Notes under the pieces: generated by a model | The model's database searches: none | Told to the model about the DNA's origin: nothing | What the model saw: only the letters and a program-made list of their open reading frames with translations | Shown: positions 27,876-36,361 of the stretch, one piece after another | How the letters are laid out: each line of letters opens with the position of its first letter | Position numbering within the stretch: the first letter of the stretch is position 1 | Origin: Fidelibacterota bacterium | GTDB lineage: Bacteria; Fidelibacterota; Marinisomatia; SCGC-AAA003-L08; JACNLC01 | Length of the DNA stretch: 56,815 nt | Direction: 5' to 3' | Assembly: GCA_013204025.1 (NCBI GenBank) | Contig: JABMOW010000114.1 | Coordinates: 1 to 56,815 of the forward strand | Made by a program: the position numbers and the translations under genes

Positions 27876-29911
27876 TTTTTGTGATGAATTTTGAGAAGAG
27901 ACATTTTTTTATCGGGATTATCCATGAGCGAAATTTCCACTATTCCCCGATGGATGTCAATCAGTACGCGTCTGTTTCCGGAGATAATGTCCCACAGGTG
28001 ATCAGATGAAGATACCCTGTGAACATTGCCATCTTTCCATTTGAAGCCATCCATTAGAATTTTAGGCAGGATCAACCGTTCACCCACAACATCGATCCAC
28101 AATGAGGGATTGATCAGCGATGGATATGTTTTAAAATCGGGTTTTATCTCGATAAAATGAGGCATATCGACGATGTGCCACAATCGGTTATCTTTTCCTA
28201 TAATGGCCGGATTGCCAAACTCGTCTGTGGAAAATAGCAGACTTTCTTTAAATTTTAAGAATGATTTATGGACGGTGTACACCCAAATTTCCGATTCTTT
28301 TCCCAGCAATGTCCAGACGGTTTCCTCATCGGATTCAATGGGTGAAACCACAACATTCGTTTCCGGAATAAAGTGTGTGCACGGCACCCCTTCGATGACG
28401 CCTTCTGAAAAATTAGTTGGGATGGTATCTGCCGATAATTTCCCTGTATTTTGTAACTGAAAATGGATGTGCGGAACTGGTGATCTGCCGGAATTTCCAC
28501 AATATCCGATGACCTCACCACGCTGAACATACTGCCCGGGATAAACCGTTACACTGCCATTTTTCAAATGGCTTATTTCACTGAACTCGCCATTTTGATG
28601 ATCAATGATCACATAGTTTCCCCAGTTCTGTTCAGTGTTGGCAGTTTGTGGCGGATTGTCAATGACCCGGTTCTCCATGGCGTACACCATCCCTGGTGCT
28701 GGCGCCAATACCGGGAGTCCAAATGCGAAATAGTCTTCTATCTGACTACCCAGCCCTCTGGACTGACTTCCGGCATTATCCCGAATCACGAAATCCCAAG
28801 CGTATCTACCGGAATCTTTATGCGTCCACTCACCATTGTTTCCCTGAAGCACCGACCATTCCCCGATAAAGGGTAGGGTTAAAAGGGTTTTCTGCCGTGT
28901 AGATTGAAGCACCCACCGACGATGCCACCGTAAATTAGATTCGGGACTTTTGATGAGATAAAGGGGTACCGGCACCAATCGAGAGTGTCCACCCAGCACA
29001 ATATTTTTCAGGGGAAAAAGAACCATAATCGCCACCAGATTAAACGGAAATACCAAAATAGGCAGATCAAAGTACTTCAGAAGCGGAGCCGTACCAGCTT
29101 CTACCAATCCAACCATCACAATTGCGACTGACATGAATAAAAAAGCTCGCCAGCTTGACACCAGAAAAAATCCACCCAATGCTAATGCAATAAGAACATA
29201 ATTCAGTCCGTGAAACCCAGCCAGAGAACCATGGATAATCACATAAATGGTCATCCCGAGAATACCACCCCATAATCCGGCGATAATCGAAATTCGGGAA
29301 TAAATGGCGATGGAGACCAGCACAATGACGCCTGAAATAAGATTTTCCTGGAAGAAAATACTCCCAAACATTTTAATGTATTCAAAAAGCGTTAAAGGAA
29401 GAACATTAAATAGCCAGAGATCGAACTGTTTCAAATACAAAATTGATGACAATGCGGAGTCATTGAGAGATGCTGTACCCGGAATCAAAAGGAGAAGCCA
29501 TACCGTTGCAGTAAAGGGAATACTTAATACTGGCAAGTCGTACTTTGCAAAATATCCCGCTAAAGCGACTGCCACCATACCGGTCATGCCTGCACCCAGG
29601 ATAAGCAGTATCCAGATATTTCCTGTTGGATCACCGTACTTTGCCAGCGCCAATCCTACCAATATGCCGTTCACACCGAAAATACCACTGTCGCGTACAG
29701 CTCCGATAGGATGCAGCCATCGGGCGGTCAGATTCGATATAAGATTTCCCAAAATGCCCATCGCCCCCGCCATAGGATGATAGAATGTGGCGAGCATCAG
29801 AAGCGTTGACGGAATCGGATGCGGAGCAAACGCAACAACGCCATATGACTTCAGACACGTTTTGAAGAGTGTCAATATTTCAGTGGTGATGTTGGTGAAT
29901 CCTTGTTTCAC
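27872..29911 (-). CDS. Urea transporter / M23 peptidase fusion
   Basis: 679 residues in two parts. Residues about 25-305 are a urea-transporter domain with its internal two-fold repeat: GIFGVNGILVGLAL (76-89) and LPVLSIPF (126-133), then GLNYVLIALALGG (235-247) and LPILVFPF (283-290). Residues about 345-490 are an M23 (LytM) peptidase with ligand pattern H364...YAWD373, H448 in EISHL, and H481-I-H483; all look intact. About 190 residues of unrecognised sequence follow. The peptidase could face the periplasm and act on peptidoglycan or peptides while the channel passes a small polar solute (inference). Embedded in the PqqD/ATP-grasp operon. Confidence 0.85.
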   Translation of the reverse strand: MKQGFTNITTEILTLFKTCLKSYGVVAFAPHPIPSTLLMLATFYHPMAGAMGILGNLISNLTARWLHPIGAVRDSGIFGVNGILVGLALAKYGDPTGNIWILLILGAGMTGMVAVALAGYFAKYDLPVLSIPFTATVWLLLLIPGTASLNDSALSSILYLKQFDLWLFNVLPLTLFEYIKMFGSIFFQENLISGVIVLVSIAIYSRISIIAGLWGGILGMTIYVIIHGSLAGFHGLNYVLIALALGGFFLVSSWRAFLFMSVAIVMVGLVEAGTAPLLKYFDLPILVFPFNLVAIMVLFPLKNIVLGGHSRLVPVPLYLIKSPESNLRWHRRWVLQSTRQKTLLTLPFIGEWSVLQGNNGEWTHKDSGRYAWDFVIRDNAGSQSRGLGSQIEDYFAFGLPVLAPAPGMVYAMENRVIDNPPQTANTEQNWGNYVIIDHQNGEFSEISHLKNGSVTVYPGQYVQRGEVIGYCGNSGRSPVPHIHFQLQNTGKLSADTIPTNFSEGVIEGVPCTHFIPETNVVVSPIESDEETVWTLLGKESEIWVYTVHKSFLKFKESLLFSTDEFGNPAIIGKDNRLWHIVDMPHFIEIKPDFKTYPSLINPSLWIDVVGERLILPKILMDGFKWKDGNVHRVSSSDHLWDIISGNRRVLIDIHRGIVEISLMDNPDKKMSLLKIHHKK

Positions 29912-29940
29912 AGATCGCTTTATTTTCAGAAGTTGAGTGG

Positions 29941-31311
29941 TTAATTTTTATTCGCAATTGAATACGTATTAAATTCTTTAGGAACACTCTCCATTTCCTG
30001 GACGTACTCTCGGGTCTCGGATGCTTTAATGAGATGAATTTTTCCGTTATCAATCGCTATCACTGCTGGTCGTAAGTAGATAAACTGCCAGCTTTGACTC
30101 AAATTATAGGCACCAATATGAGGAATCACCAGTAATTCGCCGCGACGGAGAGGAGGCAAAACCGCATTTTGCCGCAAAACATCGATGTTCATGCATAATC
30201 CGCCGTAGAGAATGGTGTCCTCCAATGTCAATCCGGAATCCTGCACTGTCTGGCAATTATAATTGTACCACTGAACCGACGACAGTACATTCATACCTGC
30301 ATCCACAATAACCCCGCGTTTTCCCCCGGGCAGTCTTTTTTGTGATACGACTGTTGTGATCATGGAGATAGGCTCATCCACCAGCGCCCTCCCCGGTTCA
30401 AGAAACAGCCGCGGCGCTTCGGCGGCCTGAAACGGACCTTTTAGCAGGATCGGACAAATAGCTTCTGCGTACTGGTCGAATGTGGGGCACGTATATTCAG
30501 CAGATTGCCACGCCCAATTCAATGTATTGTGGGACGCATATCCGCCCCCCATGTCCCAGTATTTCAGTTTGATACCCAGTTGTTCTTTGATAACTGTATA
30601 AAAATTGACGAGCCCTTGCGCAGCCATAGAATAAATATTCACATCATCCACGTATGTGCCCACATGGATGTGCAGACCTTTTACGTCCAGTTTTCCCCCG
30701 GATTGAATTCGTTTTACCGCTTCATAGGCGTGGCCGGCTTCAACATTAAATCCAAATTTATGCCACGGCGGATTGTTCAGATCCATGTTGACTCTCACGC
30801 CCACGGGGAATTTTCGCCCCAGTTCATCTGCTACCTCTTCGCAAACCTGAATCTCGTCATAATTGTCAATATTGACCATGGCTCCATCTGTGAATGCTCG
30901 TGCTAGTTCATCTCGGGTCTTGTATGGACCGTTAAAGATAATTTTTTCACCCGGCATAGCAAGATTCCGGGCAATGTCGTATTCGAATCCCGAGACCACC
31001 TCTGCCAAGGCACCTTCAGAATGTAAAATTGAACAGACCGCCTTCAGATAATTCGTTTTGTAGGAATAAGCGATCCGCGCACCGGGATAGCGTGTGCTGA
31101 ATGCTCTGAACATGTCCTGATAGTTCTGACGGAGTTGTTCAACGGACAGCACATACAGGGGTGAGCCGTATTCATTCACCAATTCTTTCACATCAAAACC
31201 ATTGAGTCGACTCATTGGAACCGTCGCAGGAGGACGTCCATATTTATTCGTCACCCCTACGGAGTGACGGACGATTGTGGGTTTTACATAACTTTTCTTT
31301 TCTTGTTTCAT
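29941..31311 (-). CDS. Fold-III PLP-dependent decarboxylase (diaminopimelate/ornithine decarboxylase family)
   Basis: 456 residues from the ATG at 31311. An in-frame ATG at 31479 would add 56 residues, but these overlap the ATP-grasp gene and look non-domain, so I reject it. PLP motifs: K85 in AYSYKTN (Schiff base), H216 in IHVGT, GGG 255-257, EPGR 305-308, C373 in GGLCMNID (active-site Cys supplied in trans), and IGAYNLSQ 399-406. LysA, CANSDC and BtrK-type carrier-linked decarboxylases share this plan. Standard LysA carries a different EGxH/CESGD context, so free diaminopimelate is not assured. It follows the ATP-grasp gene by 16 bp. Confidence 0.85.
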   Translation of the reverse strand: MKQEKKSYVKPTIVRHSVGVTNKYGRPPATVPMSRLNGFDVKELVNEYGSPLYVLSVEQLRQNYQDMFRAFSTRYPGARIAYSYKTNYLKAVCSILHSEGALAEVVSGFEYDIARNLAMPGEKIIFNGPYKTRDELARAFTDGAMVNIDNYDEIQVCEEVADELGRKFPVGVRVNMDLNNPPWHKFGFNVEAGHAYEAVKRIQSGGKLDVKGLHIHVGTYVDDVNIYSMAAQGLVNFYTVIKEQLGIKLKYWDMGGGYASHNTLNWAWQSAEYTCPTFDQYAEAICPILLKGPFQAAEAPRLFLEPGRALVDEPISMITTVVSQKRLPGGKRGVIVDAGMNVLSSVQWYNYNCQTVQDSGLTLEDTILYGGLCMNIDVLRQNAVLPPLRRGELLVIPHIGAYNLSQSWQFIYLRPAVIAIDNGKIHLIKASETREYVQEMESVPKEFNTYSIANKN

Positions 31312-31327
31312 ATTCTTGGCTTCGTAT

Positions 31328-32386
31328 TTATTCAGATGATTTGTAATGTAATTCGCCGAGCATGGTGAGGTTTTCGATATAATCCATGGGGCAGACCAGA
31401 TCCGTGGCATGGCGGACAAAACAGATGCCCGATTTTGCCGGTGCCATGGGAGAAACCGTTTTATCCATTGCCAGCTCAATCACCATTTTAGGTAGGTTTT
31501 GATCTGCGCCGGTACTCAAATATATCCATGCTGGGAATCGCGGATTGATTTCAATGAGATTATATTCCCCTGTTTTTTTATCCTTCAGAATTTCCACTTC
31601 ACAGGGGCCTGACCATTTGAGTTTTTTCAATATTCGACGGGATAATTCCATAAGTTGTTCATTTTTGAGAGTGACAGCCGCCCACGCTTTTCCTTTATCT
31701 GTGAGCCGGGTCTTGCGTATAGGGACTGCGCCCAGCAAATCTCCGTTTTTATCACTTACACAGCAGACGTCGAATTCTTCCGAATCCAGTTTTTTCTGAA
31801 GTATCATCGGCAGTCCCCATTTCAAACGGAGTAGTTCAAAATACTGGTGAACGTCCTCCATGGATTTGCAGGTATACGCCTCGTAGTACACGCCTTTGAT
31901 CATGAGAGGAAAACCGATTTTTTTTACGGCAGCCTTCAATTCACCCGGGTCTTTGATGACGATAGTTTCCGGGTATGGGATATTTTCAGATTCGCAAAAT
32001 TCCGCCAGTTGTGATTTTGAAATTCGGTCGGTTATATGTTTCGGCGGTATGAACGTGGCTATCCCGAGTGATTTTAGTTCCGGTGCGATTTTCTGAAAAA
32101 CTGTCAATTCGCTATCCAGAGTTGGGATGATCACATCTATCTGTTCCTGTTGGTGAATGTATTGCAGGCGTTCGAGAAATGCTTTACTACCGGTGTTCGG
32201 ATAAGGGATGAGATAGGCATGGTCCAGCAGGCCTTCATCGTAGATACCGGTGTCGAGCACATCATACGCCAAGCCGATGATCTTCCCATCCCATTTTTTG
32301 GGATGATGGAGACATCGAATGACGCCCAATCCTGGCGCTGGATTATCTGCCGCATGGAGGCCTGTTATTGCAACATTTAAACTCAT
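31328..32386 (-). CDS. ATP-grasp ligase (carbamoyl-phosphate-synthase-like)
   Basis: 352 residues. The N-terminal Rossmann part contains VAITGLHAADNPAPGLGVIRCL; the ATP-grasp core has K164 in FPLMIKGVYYEAY, the acidic pair in GPCEVEIL, and the metal ligands E279/N281 in LIEINPRFPAW. ATP-grasp enzymes activate a carboxylate as acyl phosphate and join it to an amine or other nucleophile. The start codon overlaps the pqqD-like stop by ATGA, which shows translational coupling. With the PLP decarboxylase next door it recalls the BtrJ-BtrK pair that loads and decarboxylates glutamate on a carrier protein; this parallel is inference. Confidence 0.87.
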   Translation of the reverse strand: MSLNVAITGLHAADNPAPGLGVIRCLHHPKKWDGKIIGLAYDVLDTGIYDEGLLDHAYLIPYPNTGSKAFLERLQYIHQQEQIDVIIPTLDSELTVFQKIAPELKSLGIATFIPPKHITDRISKSQLAEFCESENIPYPETIVIKDPGELKAAVKKIGFPLMIKGVYYEAYTCKSMEDVHQYFELLRLKWGLPMILQKKLDSEEFDVCCVSDKNGDLLGAVPIRKTRLTDKGKAWAAVTLKNEQLMELSRRILKKLKWSGPCEVEILKDKKTGEYNLIEINPRFPAWIYLSTGADQNLPKMVIELAMDKTVSPMAPAKSGICFVRHATDLVCPMDYIENLTMLGELHYKSSE

Positions 32387-32631
32387 AGATCGATGAGTCC
32401 CAACTCATTCAACTGTCGGAAAAAATCGTCCAGGTCTTTACGAGCGGTTTCTTCAATTACTTCAAACTCATCTAGCATTTTCTCCATGATTTGTTTGGAT
32501 TTTTGTCCAGACTGCAATTGTCGGAAGATAAACTGTCCCGTGGTGTTCAGAGTGTATGTCAAGCCGGATCCGTGGTCAAATAGAAATCCGTTTTCGCTCA
32601 GTGTAACTTCGGATTTAAAGATTTCAGACAT
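32383..32631 (-). CDS. PqqD-family small protein
   Basis: 82 residues. The pattern is PqqD-like: an N-terminal beta-hairpin (ENGFLFDHGSGLTYTLNTTG), then FIFRQLQSGQKSKQIMEKMLDEF and a winged-helix end, DLDDFFRQLNELGLID. PqqD proteins recognise the leader of a ribosomal peptide and present it to a modifying enzyme, usually a radical SAM protein. Here the coupled partner is an ATP-grasp ligase, and no radical SAM gene or obvious short precursor gene lies nearby. It follows the small secreted protein by 11 bp. Confidence 0.82.
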   Translation of the reverse strand: MSEIFKSEVTLSENGFLFDHGSGLTYTLNTTGQFIFRQLQSGQKSKQIMEKMLDEFEVIEETARKDLDDFFRQLNELGLIDL

Positions 32632-32642
32632 GGGTAATTCTC

Positions 32643-33074
32643 CTATTTCGCATAGCCGTTTAATTGAGTGAGCAAGCCTGATTTATACACCAGTAATCCG
32701 TCAAGGTGGAATCCGTTTGCCTTGCACCAAAAGCAGTAGTCGAGAGTGCAATCTACTTTATCCACTCTTTTTTCCCAGAGTGCAATTTCGAAACTCCCAT
32801 CAAGAAATATCTGATCCACATCAATCTCTTTTGAAATGGAATGATCGGTGATCTGAATGATCTGGTGGGTCCCGTCTGTCTCGGGATTCTGGGTATTGTA
32901 TGGGTAAAAGGAGATGCCCAGCCAAGCGTTATCCTGTTGGACATAACCGTTGAGGATCACTTTTACCGGCCAGCCGGTATCCGCATTCACCACGATTTGT
33001 GCCGTCATTGATGAATCGGTTTGTGATATCGCCAAATGGAAGAATAGTCCAATAAAGAGTAAATACTTTTTCAT
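32643..33074 (-). CDS. Small secreted protein with a C-terminal Cys cluster
   Basis: 143 residues from ATG 33074; the in-frame ATG at 33107 would overlap the upstream gene and puts 11 extra residues before a clean signal peptide (MKKYLLFIGLFFHLAIS). The mature part is predicted to be mainly beta, with CTLDYCFWC near the end. No family recognised. It lies between the outer-membrane barrel and the pqqD-like gene in the same operon, with 10-11 bp gaps, so it may be an exported component or substrate of that system. Confidence 0.65.
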   Translation of the reverse strand: MKKYLLFIGLFFHLAISQTDSSMTAQIVVNADTGWPVKVILNGYVQQDNAWLGISFYPYNTQNPETDGTHQIIQITDHSISKEIDVDQIFLDGSFEIALWEKRVDKVDCTLDYCFWCKANGFHLDGLLVYKSGLLTQLNGYAK

Positions 33075-33084
33075 ATCAAATTTC

Positions 33085-34050
33085 TCAAAATCGTAGTTGA
33101 AGGCCAATTGCCCAATAGTTTACATAATATAATTCAGATGTCTGATTGGAATCATACCGGTGATTTGATACAATTCCTGTCAGTGTCCAATGTGTTGTCA
33201 TTCTCCATGCAGTGCGCAGGTTGAGAACATCCGTCAAAATATCAGGATTGTTATCCAGTAATAACAGGGAGGGATCCACCGTATATCGGCCCTCGCCCTT
33301 ACTATAGTAAACAGATGTAGTGATGGATTCTGTCACCGTCCAGTCCCAGTTGATTGAAGTGGAAAAATAAGTGTCGTGAGGAAACTGATGCTGTATCATC
33401 CCCATTCTGAAGATATGCTCACCCCACCGCTTGGACAGAAGTAGGTTGAATTGATCGAAATTTTCCTGTTCATAGAATGAATATGACAGTGTCGTGTCGG
33501 GATAGCTATTATATTCGTACTGATCGACGTAATCAAACACGTTCACATATTTTGAGTTCAAATACGAAACAGAGTATCCAAACCAAGGAAGATCACCCAT
33601 GATCTGGAATCCCGTTACCCATCCAGAAGGCTCTGATCTGACAACCCGGTGGAGAGTCAATGTGTCGGGATAAAAAACGATTTCCATGGTATCCAAAATC
33701 ACAATGCTCCCGGAGGTGAATCGTCCAAGAATCCCACCGATACTCAAACCGGCATTGATATAAAAATTATCCCTGCCGAATAAATTGGTTTGTTTATATT
33801 GATATAATCCATCAGAAATGGTGATATCTTCGATGGAAACCGTAAAACGGTCTTTGCTTCGTTTATCCATTGAAAAGTAAAAAGCATTGGAAATATAATC
33901 ACCACTTGATGAGTACTTCCCTTCGGTGTGATATGTGGAAAGAGAGACATTCCACGGGTACAGATTAATCTGAATAGGCGGATGGTCTGCACCGGACAAA
34001 AATCCGGAAACAACCAAAATTAGGCTGAATAGTTTGATGTGATTGGTCAT
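33085..34050 (-). CDS. Outer-membrane beta-barrel protein
   Basis: 321 residues with a signal peptide (about 1-20, ending SGFLSGA) and many alternating amphipathic strands rich in Tyr, Trp and Phe, for example FNLLLSKRWGEHIFRMGMI and VYYSKGEGRYTVD. It ends in GLQLRF, the C-terminal aromatic of BAM substrates. No named family. It is the first gene of the seven-gene operon; its promoter must lie in the 212-bp gap divergent from the lipid kinase gene. Confidence 0.75.
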   Translation of the reverse strand: MTNHIKLFSLILVVSGFLSGADHPPIQINLYPWNVSLSTYHTEGKYSSSGDYISNAFYFSMDKRSKDRFTVSIEDITISDGLYQYKQTNLFGRDNFYINAGLSIGGILGRFTSGSIVILDTMEIVFYPDTLTLHRVVRSEPSGWVTGFQIMGDLPWFGYSVSYLNSKYVNVFDYVDQYEYNSYPDTTLSYSFYEQENFDQFNLLLSKRWGEHIFRMGMIQHQFPHDTYFSTSINWDWTVTESITTSVYYSKGEGRYTVDPSLLLLDNNPDILTDVLNLRTAWRMTTHWTLTGIVSNHRYDSNQTSELYYVNYWAIGLQLRF

Positions 34051-34262
34051 GATATGGTGATAAAAAATTCGACAAATATGTCATTATTGACAATTCTATG
34101 GAATGAAAGTTAACCCATAAAAAGTATTTAATTTCCGGAAAAGTGATCCCATTTCCCGATTTGATGAGCGCTTTATGCACGGATTATTGCGATTGGGATA
34201 ATCACTGTTTATCATCCTAAAAATGGATTAGATTTCACCTCATTATAATTCCGGGAAATTCC

Positions 34263-35162
34263 ATGAAATATTACGTATTGGTAAATCCACATGGCGGATT
34301 AAAAAAGGGTAGGCGTCTCCTGGAGCAGGTGAAGCCGATTTTCCAACGCGCGGGATTTGAGCTGACCATCATCGACAGCACCTTCGCAGGACACATCCGC
34401 GAGCTTGCACATCAACTTGATTATACCGGCTACGATGGATTCATCGTCATCGGCGGTGACGGTTCCATGCATGAAATGGTGAACGGAATGCTGTCCCGCT
34501 CCGACCAGAAACAGATGCCCATCGGACTCATCCCCGGCGGTACCGGTAATTCATTTTTGCACGATCTCAATCTCTTAAACCCCATCAACGCAGCTGAAGC
34601 CATCGTCAACGGATTTACCCGACCTATCGATGTGATGGAAATCTCCATCAACCAAATCAAGCGGTATGCTTTTAATATTGTGGGGTGGGGACTGGTCACC
34701 GATGTGGGAAAACATGCAGAAAGATATCGCTGGATGGGTGAAAGACGTTACACGTTTACCAGCGTTCTCGAAGTTCTAAATCTCAAACCCCGTCCTGCGC
34801 AGCTGGTCTTTGGAGATAATAAGATTATTGATGACTTCACGATGATCATCGCCTGTAATACCTGCCACACAGGTAAAGGTATGAAAATGGCACCGAAATC
34901 AAAGTTGGATGATGGATTGGTGGATTTAGTGATCATTCGATATGGTGCTACGCGATTGAAATTGCTGACGACCCTTCCTAAAATATTTGACGGATCCCAC
35001 ATTTATGATCCGATTGTGGAATACCATCAGGTGAAAGAATTTTCCTTGACCCCGAAAGTGGATGAGACTCTGAATATCGATGGTGAGTTACTGGGATCAA
35101 CGCCCATCCATGTGAAAGTCATTCAACAAAAAATTACCGTTTATGATCGGGAGAAAAAATGA
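34263..35162 (+). CDS. Diacylglycerol-kinase-family lipid kinase (YegS/sphingosine kinase-like)
   Basis: 299 residues. VLVNPHGG at residues 5-12, the nucleotide loop VIGGDGSMHEMVNG (near 61-74) and PIGLIPGGTGN (near 81-91) define the DAGK catalytic domain; the C-terminal beta domain has LNIDGELLGSTPIHV. It phosphorylates a lipid such as diacylglycerol or a sphingoid base with ATP at the inner membrane. Coupled to the next gene by ATGA. Confidence 0.9.
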   Translation: MKYYVLVNPHGGLKKGRRLLEQVKPIFQRAGFELTIIDSTFAGHIRELAHQLDYTGYDGFIVIGGDGSMHEMVNGMLSRSDQKQMPIGLIPGGTGNSFLHDLNLLNPINAAEAIVNGFTRPIDVMEISINQIKRYAFNIVGWGLVTDVGKHAERYRWMGERRYTFTSVLEVLNLKPRPAQLVFGDNKIIDDFTMIIACNTCHTGKGMKMAPKSKLDDGLVDLVIIRYGATRLKLLTTLPKIFDGSHIYDPIVEYHQVKEFSLTPKVDETLNIDGELLGSTPIHVKVIQQKITVYDREKK

Positions 35163-35518
35163 TAATCAAACCGTATTACACGTATCGCGCACTGGTGGTA
35201 TCTGTCTATGATGGGGATACCTGCACGGTGGATATCGATCTGGGGATGGGTGTCTGGGTAAGGGGCGAGAAAATTCGTTTATACCGTATCAATACTCCCG
35301 AAGTACGGGGAGACCAACGCGATGACGGACTGATATCACGTGACCGCTTGCGGGAGCTCATCGACGGAAAATCCATCATTTTAGAAACCATCAGGGACAA
35401 AAAAGGAAAGTACGGCCGCTACTTGGGCGAGATATGGTTGGAAACCGAGGGAGGCGACCCGGTGAATATTAACGATCTGCTGGTGTCAGAAGGATTAGCG
35501 GAATACAAAAAATATTGA
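35159..35518 (+). CDS. Thermonuclease (SNase)-like protein
   Basis: 119 residues, the OB-fold of staphylococcal nuclease. VVSVYDGDTCTVDID, IRLYRINTPEVRG (catalytic Arg and Glu) and KYGRYLGEIW (second Arg) are present, so the active site looks complete. There is no signal peptide, so it is cytoplasmic or exported some other way. Its start overlaps the lipid kinase stop by 4 bp. Confidence 0.88.
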   Translation: MIIKPYYTYRALVVSVYDGDTCTVDIDLGMGVWVRGEKIRLYRINTPEVRGDQRDDGLISRDRLRELIDGKSIILETIRDKKGKYGRYLGEIWLETEGGDPVNINDLLVSEGLAEYKKY

Positions 35519-35719
35519 GTTAGTCGTTGTACAATGGTACAGTTCATAGCGACGAAATCGTTGTTTTATGAGTTAAACTGTTATCGGAAGCATTGGCAAG
35601 ATATACTATTGGGAAAGTTTTTGCTAGTGTATCGGCTCGCGCAAATTGCGAATTGATTTGGCTTTTGGTGCTGGTATGGTGGTTTGGTTTATTCATGCTG
35701 GTGAAATGGATATTTAGTT
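35519..35719 (+). other. Possible body of a small integron cassette, no firm gene
   Basis: This stretch before the attC-like site begins with GTTAGTC at 35519, one base off the GTTRRRY core, at the nuclease stop codon. It holds a 40-codon frame (35534-35656) and, in another frame, a hydrophobic stretch (about 35641-35748, WLLVLVWWFGLFMLVKW) with no ATG start. Short hydrophobic frames of this kind are often seen beside cassette attC sites. I do not call a gene. Confidence 0.35.
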
Positions 35720-35802
35720 GCCCAACAAAGTGTTAGAGATTGATCGCTCTCGCTCACTGGGACACCGTAAAAAACACGGCCTCACTTAACACAACGTTAG
35801 AT
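35720..35802 (+). repeat. attC-like integron recombination site
   Basis: 83 bp. The left core GCCCAAC (35720-35726) fits RYYYAAC and the right core GTTAGAT (35796-35802) fits GTTRRRY. Inside, GTGTTAGAG near the left pairs with CTTAACAC near the right except for one extra G, the extrahelical base expected in L'' and used for strand choice by IntI. The variable centre has a short CCGT/ACGG hairpin. No integrase gene is in the window. Confidence 0.72.
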
Positions 35803-35820
35803 TTTCATGAAAGGAACACG

Positions 35821-36120
35821 ATGTATGCTCAAAATTATGATTTTTCTTTTGATAGTTTCATAGATGACATAAAAAACGATGAGACGATTATTATGGAAAA
35901 TATCAGAAGTCACTGCTTTAATGTTATAGATAAAGTAAATAAAATTCCTAATAGCAGATTAACAAGAGATCAACAATATTTACTAACACATTATATAACA
36001 TGCATTAATGGGTTGGCGAATTTTCTTGTTAATGGGGATTCTTCAAACAGTATAATTATTAATAAAGAATATATTAAAATACGAGAATTATTAATTGCTA
36101 GGTCTAACAAAATAAATTAA
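35821..36120 (+). CDS. Hypothetical protein, possible gene cassette
   Basis: 99 residues from ATG 35821, which has GAAAGGAA 4-11 bases upstream; a longer frame from 35740 runs through the attC-like site and is rejected. Predicted mostly helical (FDSFIDDIKNDETIIMENIRSH...). AT-rich compared with neighbours, and starting 19 bp after the attC core, as cassette genes do. No family recognised and no second attC is seen after it. Confidence 0.6.
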   Translation: MYAQNYDFSFDSFIDDIKNDETIIMENIRSHCFNVIDKVNKIPNSRLTRDQQYLLTHYITCINGLANFLVNGDSSNSIIINKEYIKIRELLIARSNKIN

Positions 36121-36230
36121 ATCTTAAATTACTTTATTTTGATCCTGATTTTACTCAAATCCTCACGCTTGTAAGAAGAATTTTTACTGGATTGCTTTAT
36201 ATCATCCATCCGGGATTCCGATGATCGAAG

Positions 36231-36356
36231 GGCTCACTGTTCATCTGCAACCACCACTTCTCTATTTTCATGTATCAAAAATCCCAGTCGGGTGAGGGTT
36301 GCGGTAATCGAAAGATATCATCTAACCGCAGGATCAGCTCTTCTGGTCCGTCCAGC
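36231..36356. repeat. Direct repeat A flanking the AbiE module
   Basis: About 126 bp matching 38321-38450 at most positions, including blocks ATCAAAAATCCCAGTCGGGT and CATCTAACCGCAGGAT. It covers the 3' end and downstream flank of the Eis-like gene. The matching copy B is on the other side of the abiE genes, 2,090 bp away. Confidence 0.85.
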
Positions 36357-36361
36357 TTTGA
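36275..36361 (-). pseudogene. C-terminal fragment of an Eis-like acetyltransferase
   Basis: Minus-strand translation gives KLDGPEELILRLDDIFRL then PQPSPDWDF and a stop, equal to the last residues of the acetyltransferase at 38371-39594 except Val to Ile. Most DNA differences are synonymous, so the fragment came from a functional gene. Nothing upstream of it matches. Confidence 0.8.

Noticed and set aside
31312-31479. 56-residue N-terminal extension of the PLP decarboxylase
   Set aside because: It overlaps the end of the ATP-grasp gene, has no family similarity, and the ATG at 31311 begins right before the conserved region.
35740-35820. Longer start for the cassette gene at 35821
   Set aside because: The extension is the attC-like site itself; the ATG at 35821 has a clear ribosome-binding site.
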